Origin: an uncultured Micromonospora sp.
GTDB lineage: Bacteria; Actinomycetota; Actinomycetes; Mycobacteriales; Micromonosporaceae
Length of the DNA: 7,261 nt
Assembly (NCBI GenBank): GCA_937951935.1
Contig: CALGAM010000003.1
Coordinates: 1 to 7,261, forward strand
Direction: 5' to 3'
The translations under genes and the position numbers were made by a program. The notes under the pieces were generated by a model. That model was not told the DNA's origin. It was given only the letters and a program-made list of their open reading frames with translations, and made no database searches. This document shows, piece after piece, positions 1 through 6,200 of this stretch; positions within the stretch are counted from its first letter, which is position 1, and every line of letters starts with the position of its first letter.

Positions 1-302
1 CGGGTCCGCGTGGTCATCGGAACACTAACCGACGTTGTCCCGGATTTGGTGCAGCCCGGCTGTGCGGCGTCGCCGGATGCTCACCGGCCGCTGTGGACGG
101 TGTCGCGTCGGCGCCTGCCGTGCACCTGCGCGGTCGTCGTGGTCGGCGTGGCGTGCGTGACCGCCCCGCGGTCGGCGTGGTGGTCGCGGCGCGTGCCGGC
201 TCCGTCCGCGACTTCGGTCGATCCGTCTCGGCGACCTCGGTTGATGCCATCGTCGACCGTGGAGGGCTGTGGGCCGCTCGGCCGGCTCCTAGCGTCGGGG
301 CC
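1..302. other. Upstream region without a supported gene
   Basis: No convincing gene is visible in this stretch. The frame of the downstream membrane-protein gene stays open back to a GTG at position 93. However, 18 of the 70 codons between 93 and 302 end in A or T, many of them CGT or GGT, which is far more than in the body of the gene. The encoded peptide is Arg/Gly/Val-rich and resembles no family I know. The other open frames here, on both strands, encode Arg/Pro/Ala-rich shadow peptides. The first 50 bases are the least GC-rich part and might belong to a promoter or the end of a neighbour beyond the left edge. An 11-bp perfect direct repeat (GGTCGGCGTGG) occurs at 141-151 and 170-180, 29 bases apart; its meaning is unclear. 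Confidence 0.55.
290..295 (+). promoter_or_regulatory. Candidate -10 element (TAGCGT) for a leaderless DUF418 transcript
   Basis: TAGCGT fits the actinobacterial -10 pattern TANNNT and ends 7 bases before the ATG at 303. That is close to the spacing expected if transcription began on the A of the start codon, giving a leaderless mRNA. The ATG also lacks a good Shine-Dalgarno sequence, with only GGGG two bases upstream. No convincing -35 element is present at 17-18 bases upstream (CTGTGG at 267-272 is a poor match). A six-base degenerate motif can occur by chance, so this is only a candidate. Confidence 0.25.
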
Positions 303-1730
303 ATGCGCGGCAGCCACCCCGATCGTCGTTCCCACCGGCAGCCGGCCCGGGGCCCGGTACGACCGTCCGAACGGGCCCTCGCCCCGGACCTGGCCCGTGG
401 CGTCATGCTGCTGATGATCGTCATGTCGAACACGGCCTTCCACCTGTGGACGGCCCGACACGGCCCGACGGGCTGGCACCCCGTCGACGGCTCGACGCTC
501 GACCGGATCGTCCAGTTCGCCATGATCGTCGGGCTCGACGGACGGTCGTACCCGGTCTTCGCGTTCCTGTTCGGCTACGGCATGATGCGGCTCTTCCAGC
601 GCCAGGTCGCGGCCGGGGCGACGCCCCGGGCGGCGACCGTGCTGCTGCACCGACGCAGCCTGTGGCTGCTGCTCCTCGGGTTCGGGCACGCCGCGTTGCT
701 GCTCGCCGGCGACATCATCGGCTTCTACGCGGTGATCGGTCTGTTCCTCGGCTGGCTGTTCCTCCGCCGGGGTACCCGGACGCTGCTGGTGGCGGTCGCG
801 GTGTCGGTCCTGCTCCGACTCCTGGTCACGGCGCCCGCGCTGTGGGCGCTGGTCAGCGGTGACCTGGCCGCCGCCGGAACGCCGGTCGCCGAACCGACCA
901 CCGTGTTGTACGCGGCCGGGGAGGAGAACCCGCTCGCCGCGGCGGGTACCCGGCTGACCACCTGGGCGACCGTCACCGGGTACGGCCTGGTGGGCTGGAT
1001 GCTCGCCACCGAGCCGCTGCTGGGATTCTGGGCGGCCCGCCGGGGAGTGCTGGAGGACCCGGCCGCGCACCGCCGGCTGTTGCGCTGGACCGCGCTGCTC
1101 GGCGTGACCGTCGGCTGGCTCGGCGGGCTTCCGCTCGCGCTGGCCCACGTGGGCCTGGTCGACGTACCGCCGGAGGCACTCGGCACCGACGGCGCGCTCA
1201 GCTCGCTGGCCCAGCTCACCGGGTTGGCCGGTGGGCTCGGCTATGTCGCCCTGTTCGGCCTGCTGGCGGCCGGCCTCCGGGGCGGGGCGGTGGGTCGGAC
1301 GGGCCGGGCCACGGATGGACCGGCCGGCCGGGTGACCGGCCCGGTGGTGCGGGCGGTCGCGGCGGTCGGGAAACGCTCGCTCTCCTGCTACCTGGCGCAC
1401 TCGCTACTGTTCTCCCCGGTGCTCGCCGCCTGGGGTCTGGGCCTCGGGGCGCGGTTGGGCAGCGCGACGATGGCCGCGTTCGCGTTCGGCGTCTGGCTGC
1501 TGACCGTGGCCGGTGCCGGCCTCCTCGAACGGTTCGGCCGGCGCGGCCCGGCGGAGGCGCTGCTGCGCCGGCTGCTGTACGGGCGCCGGGACGACCGGGG
1601 GTCGGGGCGCGCCGGCCGACCCGGTGGGCACCCGGACGGGGTCGGCGAGCCGCCCGCCGCCGGCGCGCGGGACCTGCCGTCGCGGCTCAGCGGACCGCCG
1701 GTACCGCCAGCGGCTGCGCCGACGGGGTGA
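303..1730 (+). CDS. DUF418 family multi-pass membrane protein
   Basis: This encodes an integral cytoplasmic-membrane protein of about 475 residues, assigned to the DUF418 family, whose biochemical function is not established. The N-terminal signature is seen at residues 24-43 (RALAPDLARG followed by a hydrophobic helix and SN). The family's C-terminal signature is seen around residues 356-369 (VGKRSLSCYLAHS), followed by GPAEALLRRLLYG near 415-427. Hydrophobic segments lie roughly at 33-48, 80-97, 118-137, 139-155, 159-182, 221-245, 262-283, 303-325, 360-382 and 388-408, about ten in all. The ATG at 303 is preferred because family similarity starts about 23 residues after it and the in-frame extension back to GTG 93 has poor codon bias. 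The last 45 residues are a Gly/Pro/Arg/Ala-rich tail, and the last 14 codons overlap the 3' end of gltD on the other strand. The family is clear; substrate and role are unknown. Confidence 0.85.
   Translation: MRGSHPDRRSHRQPARGPVRPSERALAPDLARGVMLLMIVMSNTAFHLWTARHGPTGWHPVDGSTLDRIVQFAMIVGLDGRSYPVFAFLFGYGMMRLFQRQVAAGATPRAATVLLHRRSLWLLLLGFGHAALLLAGDIIGFYAVIGLFLGWLFLRRGTRTLLVAVAVSVLLRLLVTAPALWALVSGDLAAAGTPVAEPTTVLYAAGEENPLAAAGTRLTTWATVTGYGLVGWMLATEPLLGFWAARRGVLEDPAAHRRLLRWTALLGVTVGWLGGLPLALAHVGLVDVPPEALGTDGALSSLAQLTGLAGGLGYVALFGLLAAGLRGGAVGRTGRATDGPAGRVTGPVVRAVAAVGKRSLSCYLAHSLLFSPVLAAWGLGLGARLGSATMAAFAFGVWLLTVAGAGLLERFGRRGPAEALLRRLLYGRRDDRGSGRAGRPGGHPDGVGEPPAAGARDLPSRLSGPPVPPAAAPTG
1599..1646. repeat. 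Three-part inverted repeat inside the DUF418 3' end
   Basis: GGGTCGG occurs at 1599-1605 and again at 1639-1645, and its complement CCGACCC lies between them at 1616-1622. The central copy can pair leftward (7 bp stem, 10-base loop) or rightward (8 bp stem 1615-1622 with 1639-1646, 16-base loop), so the two hairpins exclude each other. The element is in the low-complexity tail of the DUF418 gene and 41-90 bases past the gltD stop codon on the minus strand. It could therefore help end gltBD transcription. It has no adjacent T-run and such stems are common in very GC-rich DNA, so a terminator role is only a possibility. Confidence 0.35.
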
Positions 1731-3201
1731 CCGGGGCGGGGAGCTGCTCCGACCCGCCCAGGTAGCGGTGGATCGCCGCCGCGGCGGCCCGCCCCTCGGC
1801 GATCGCCCAGACGATCAGCGAGGCGCCGCGGTGCATGTCGCCCGCGACGAAGACCCCGGGCGCGGCCTGCCAGTCCGGGTCGGTGTCGACCACGCCGCGT
1901 CGGTTGCGGGTGATGCCGAACTGCTCCAGCAGCGGCTGCTCCTCGGTCCCCTCGAAGCCGATGGCGAGCAGCACCAGGTCGGCCGGCAGTTCCCGCTCGG
2001 TGCCGGGAATCACCGTGACCAGCCGCTGGCCGTCCCGCTTCTCGACGGTCACCTCGGCGATCCGCACCGCACGGACCTGCCCGGTGCCGTCGTCGACGAA
2101 CTCCTGCACGGCGACCGCGAAGACCCGTTCGCCGCCCTCCTCGTGTGCGGGGTACTCGCGCAGGATCCACGGCCAGGTCGGCCACGGGTCGCGTGTCTCG
2201 TCCCGCTCGCGCGGCGGTCGCGGGTACAGGTCGAGCTGGTGTACGCCGAGTGCGCCCTGCCGGTGGGCGACCCCGAGGCAGTCGGCGGCGGTGTCGCCAC
2301 CGCCGACGATGACGACGTGCTTGCCGGCGGCGTCGACCGGGTTGACGAACGCCGGCGTGTCGCCGCCGGACCGGTCGCCGGCCGCAGAGGCGACCGCGCG
2401 GTTCGCCGCCACCAGGTGTTCCATCGCCTGGTGGATGCCGCGCAGCGCGCGGCCCGGGATGGTCGGGGTGTCCCGGCCGGCGAGGGCGCCGCAGGCCAGC
2501 AGGACGGCGTCGTACTCGGCGCGCAGTTGTGCGGCGGTGACGTCGACGCCGACGGTCACCCCGGTGCGGAACTCGACGCCCTCGGCGGCGAGCTGGGCCA
2601 GCCGCCGGTCGATGTGCTCCTTCTCCAGCTTGAAGTCGGGGATGCCGTAGCGGAGCAGGCCGCCGATCGCGTCGTCGCGCTCGTACACGGTGACGGCGTG
2701 CCCGACCCGGGCGAGTTGCTGCGCGGCGGCGAGCCCGGCCGGGCCGGAGCCGACCACCGCGACCCGCTTGCCGGTCGCCGCGGCGGCCGGTCGGGGCGGC
2801 ACCAGGTCCCGGTCGAAGGCCCGGTTGACGATCTCGACCTCGACCTGCTTGATGGTGACCGCTCCCCGGTTGCCGATGCTGAGGACGCAGGCGGCCTCGC
2901 AGGGTGCCGGGCACAGCCGCCCGGTGAACTCGGGGAAGTTGTTGGTGGCGTGCAGGGCCTCGATCGCCGCCGCCCAGTTGCCGGTGCGGACCAGGTCGTT
3001 CCAGTCCGGGATCCGGTTGCCGAGCGGGCAGCCGTGGTGGCAGAACGGGACGCCGCAGTCCATGCACCGGGTCGCCTGCTCGCGGATCAGCCCGTCGTCG
3101 GCCGAGGGGTAGACCTCCCGCCAGTCGGTGATGCGGACCGGGACCGGGCGGCGGGCCGGCAGCCGCCGCCCGTAGGTGAGGAATCCGGTCGGGTCAGGCA
3201 C
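1687..3201 (-). CDS. gltD: Glutamate synthase (NADPH) small subunit
   Basis: GltD is the electron-input subunit of cytoplasmic NADPH-dependent glutamate synthase: it oxidises NADPH on FAD and passes electrons through iron-sulfur clusters to GltB. The 504-residue product is close to the usual family size and looks intact. The N-terminal ferredoxin-like domain carries Cys46-x2-Cys49-x4-Cys54-x3-Cys58 and a second group Cys97, Cys101, Cys105, the typical cluster ligands. The FAD dinucleotide fold has GSGPAG at 151-156. The NADPH fold has VGGGDTAAD around 299-307, and the late flavin motif VAGD is at 452-455. The start is GTG at 3201, fixed by a strong ribosome binding site and by the family-like N-terminus (PDPTGFL). 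The start overlaps the end of gltB by 8 bases, indicating one operon and probable translational coupling. The final 20 or so residues, after the conserved AAAIHRYL helix, form a Pro/Ala-rich tail whose last part overlaps the convergent DUF418 gene by 44 bp. Confidence 0.97.
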   Translation of the reverse strand: MPDPTGFLTYGRRLPARRPVPVRITDWREVYPSADDGLIREQATRCMDCGVPFCHHGCPLGNRIPDWNDLVRTGNWAAAIEALHATNNFPEFTGRLCPAPCEAACVLSIGNRGAVTIKQVEVEIVNRAFDRDLVPPRPAAAATGKRVAVVGSGPAGLAAAQQLARVGHAVTVYERDDAIGGLLRYGIPDFKLEKEHIDRRLAQLAAEGVEFRTGVTVGVDVTAAQLRAEYDAVLLACGALAGRDTPTIPGRALRGIHQAMEHLVAANRAVASAAGDRSGGDTPAFVNPVDAAGKHVVIVGGGDTAADCLGVAHRQGALGVHQLDLYPRPPRERDETRDPWPTWPWILREYPAHEEGGERVFAVAVQEFVDDGTGQVRAVRIAEVTVEKRDGQRLVTVIPGTERELPADLVLLAIGFEGTEEQPLLEQFGITRNRRGVVDTDPDWQAAPGVFVAGDMHRGASLIVWAIAEGRAAAAAIHRYLGGSEQLPAPVTPSAQPLAVPAVR

Positions 3202-6200
3202 GGGCCACCTCCTGGGATGCGCGCGGCTCGTCGCCCCGCGGCGGCTGGTCGGGTACGGCCGGTGTCGCTGCGGGTGCGGGCGGCGGCGTGGCGGGTGCGG
3301 CCAGGGCGGCCATCACCGCCTCGTCGACGTCCCGGCCCTCGGCCCGGGCGGTCCGCATGATCTCCATCACCCGGCGGTAGTCGCGGGGCACCACGGCGGT
3401 GAACTCCTCGACCGCCTCCGGCCAGCGCTTGAGCAGCCCCTCCGCCACCGCGGAGTCGGTCTCGGCGAAGTGGCGCTGCACCAGGTCGTGCAGGGTGACC
3501 CGCTCCTCGTCGGACAGCGGCGCCAGGTCGACCAGCTCGGGGTTGACCCGGCGCCGGTCGAGCCGCCAGACGAAGGCCGTGCCGCCGGACATGCCGGCGG
3601 CGAAGTTGCGGCCGACCTCGCCGAGCACCACGACGATGCCGCCGGTCATGTACTCGCAGCCGTGGTCGCCGACGCCCTCCACGACCGCCACGGCGCCGGA
3701 GTTGCGGACCGCGAACCGCTCGCCGACCCGGCCCCGGCAGAAGAGTTCGCCGCCGGTGGCGCCGTACAGGATGGTGTTGCCGGCGATGATCTGGTCCTCG
3801 GCGCGGCCGTTCGGCCCGGGCGGGGCGTCGAGCCCGACGGCGAACGGGGCGTCCGGGTGGGGCCGGATGACGATCCGGCCGCCGGAGAGTCCCTTGCCGA
3901 CGTAGTCGTTGGCGTCGCCGGACAGCCGCAGGGTCACCCCGGTGGGCAGGAAGGCGCCGAACGACTGCCCGGCGGTGCCGGTGAGGTCGAACTCGATGGT
4001 GTCGGTGGGCAGCCCGGCGCCGCCGTACCGACGGGTGACCTCGCCGCCGAGCATCGCGCCGACGCTGCGGTGCTCGTTGCGCACGGCGACCGCGGCCCGG
4101 ACCCGGCTGCCGTCCCGCAGCGCCGGCTCGGCCAGCCGGATCAGCTCGTTGTCCAGCGAGCGGTCCAGTCCGTGGTCCTGGTCGCGCACCCGGCGCCGGG
4201 CGGCCCCGGGCGGCAGCTCGGGTACGTGCAGCACCGGCCGCAGGTCCAGCCCGCGGGCCTTCCAGTGGTCGACGGCGGGGGCGAAGTCGAGCAGCTCGGT
4301 GGCGCCGATCGCCTCCTCCAGGGTGCGGAAGCCGAGTTCGGCGAGGTAGCCGCGGACCTCCTCGGCGAGGAAGAGGAAGAAGTTCTCGACGAACTCGGGC
4401 CGGCCGGTGTAGCGCTCGCGCAGCACGGGGTTCTGGGTGGCGATCCCGACCGGGCAGGTGTCGAGGTGGCAGACGCGCATCATGACGCAGCCGGCGACGA
4501 TCAGCGGCGCGGTGGCGAAGCCGTACTCCTCGGCGCCGAGCAGGGCGGCGATGATGACGTCCCGGCCGGTCTTGAGCTGGCCGTCGACCTGGACGGTGAC
4601 CCGGTCGCGGAGGTTGTTGAGCAGCAGGGTCTGCTGTGTCTCGGCCAGGCCCAGCTCCCAGGGGGTGCCGGCGTGCTTGAGTGAGTTCAGCGGGGAGGCC
4701 CCGGTGCCGCCGTCGTGACCGGAGATCAGGATGACGTCGGCCTTGAGCTTGGCGACCCCGGCGGCGACCGTGCCGACGCCGACCTCGCTGACCAGCTTGA
4801 CGTGGATCCGGGCGGTCGGGTTGACGCTCTTGAGGTCGTGGACGAGCTGGGCCAGGTCCTCGATGGAGTAGATGTCGTGGTGTGGGGGCGGGGAGATCAG
4901 GCCGACCCCGGGGGTGGCGTGCCGGGTGCGGGCGATCCACGGCCACACCTTGTTGCCGGGCAGCTGGCCGCCCTCGCCGGGCTTGGCGCCCTGGGCCATC
5001 TTGATCTGGATGTCGTCGGCGTTGACCAGGTACTCGGTGGTCACCCCGAACCGGCCGCTGGCGACCTGCTTGACCGCGGAGCGCCGGGCCGGGTCGTAGA
5101 GCCGCTCCACGTCCTCGCCGCCCTCGCCGGTGTTGGACTTGCCGCCGAGCCGGTTCATCGCGATCGCGAGGGTCTCGTGCGCCTCGGCGGAGATCGAGCC
5201 GTACGAGATGGCGCCGGTGGCGAACCGCTTGACGATCTCGGTGGCGGGCTCGACCTCGTCCAGCGGCACCGGGGGACGCACACCGGTACGCAGCCGGAAC
5301 AGCCCGCGCAGCGAGCCGGCCCGGGCGGCGAGCGCGTCGACCCGGGCGGTGTACTCGCGGAAGATCTCGTACTGCCGGCTGCGGGTGGCGTGCTGGAGCA
5401 GGAAGACGGTCTCCGGGTTGAACAGGTGGAGTTCGCCCTCGCGCCGCCACTGGTACTCGCCGCCGACCTCCAGCGGCCGGTGGGCGTACTGGTTGGCGTT
5501 GGCCGGGTAGGCGCGGGCGTGCCGGGCGGCGATCTCGGCGTGGATCTCGGCCAGCCCGATCCCGCCGATCTTGCCGGGGGTACCGGCGAAGTAGCGCTGC
5601 AGCAGCCGGTCGTCCAGGCCGACCGCCTCGAAGACCTGGGCTCCGCAGTACGAGGAGACCGTGGAGATCCCCATCTTCGACATGATCTTCAGGACGCCCT
5701 TGCCGAGCGCCCTGACGTAGTTGCGGATCGCGGTGCGCGGCTCGACGCCGGTCAGCGCCCCGGTGTTGATCAGGTCCTCGACGGACTCGAAGGCGAGGTA
5801 CGGGTTGACGGCGGCGGCGCCGTACCCGATCAGCAGGGCGACGTGGTGGACCTCGCGGCAGTCGCCGGACTCGACGATCAGCGCGACCTGGGTGCGGGTC
5901 TGCTCCCGGACGAGGTGCTGGTGCACGGCGGCGGTGAGCAGCAGCGACGGGATCGGGGCGAGGTCGGCGGTGGAGTCGCGGTCGGACAGGACGAGGATGC
6001 GCACCCCGTCCTCGATCGCCTCGGAGACGTGCCGGCAGATCTCGGTGAGCCGGGCCCGGATCCCGGCCGCGCCGTCGCGCAGGCGGTACAGCCCGGAGAC
6101 CCGGACCGCCTTGAAGCCGGGGAGATTGCCGTCCTCGTCGATGGAGAGGATCTTGGCCAGCTCGTCGTTGTCGATCACCGGGTACGGCAGGACGATCCGC

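Noticed and set aside
19..36. GGAAC followed by GTT, suggestive of an ECF/SigR-type promoter
   Set aside because: The gap between the two parts is only 10 bases, far shorter than the 16-19 expected, and nothing suitable lies at the right distance.
14..1400. Minus-strand open frames across the DUF418 gene (81-1400 and 14-523)
   Set aside because: They give Arg/Gln/Pro-rich sequence with no recognisable domain, whereas the plus strand encodes a coherent multi-pass membrane protein with family motifs.
1798..1807. GGCGATCGCC palindrome, containing the HIP1-like octamer GCGATCGC
   Set aside because: It falls in codons for the conserved WAIAEGR segment of GltD and occurs once; HIP1 is meaningful as a highly repeated element in cyanobacteria, not here.
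1388..3067. Alternative minus-strand frame overlapping gltD (1388-3067)
   Set aside because: It is the +1/+2 shadow of gltD with low-complexity Arg/Gly/Pro content; gltD motifs (Cys groups, GSGPAG, GGGDTA) are all in the other frame.
1513..4684. Long plus-strand open frames opposite gltD and gltB (1513-3360 and 3176-4684)
   Set aside because: They are antisense shadows created by strong codon bias in the real genes; the products are Val/Gly/Asp/Ala-rich with no motif, and the opposite strand encodes intact GltD and GltB.
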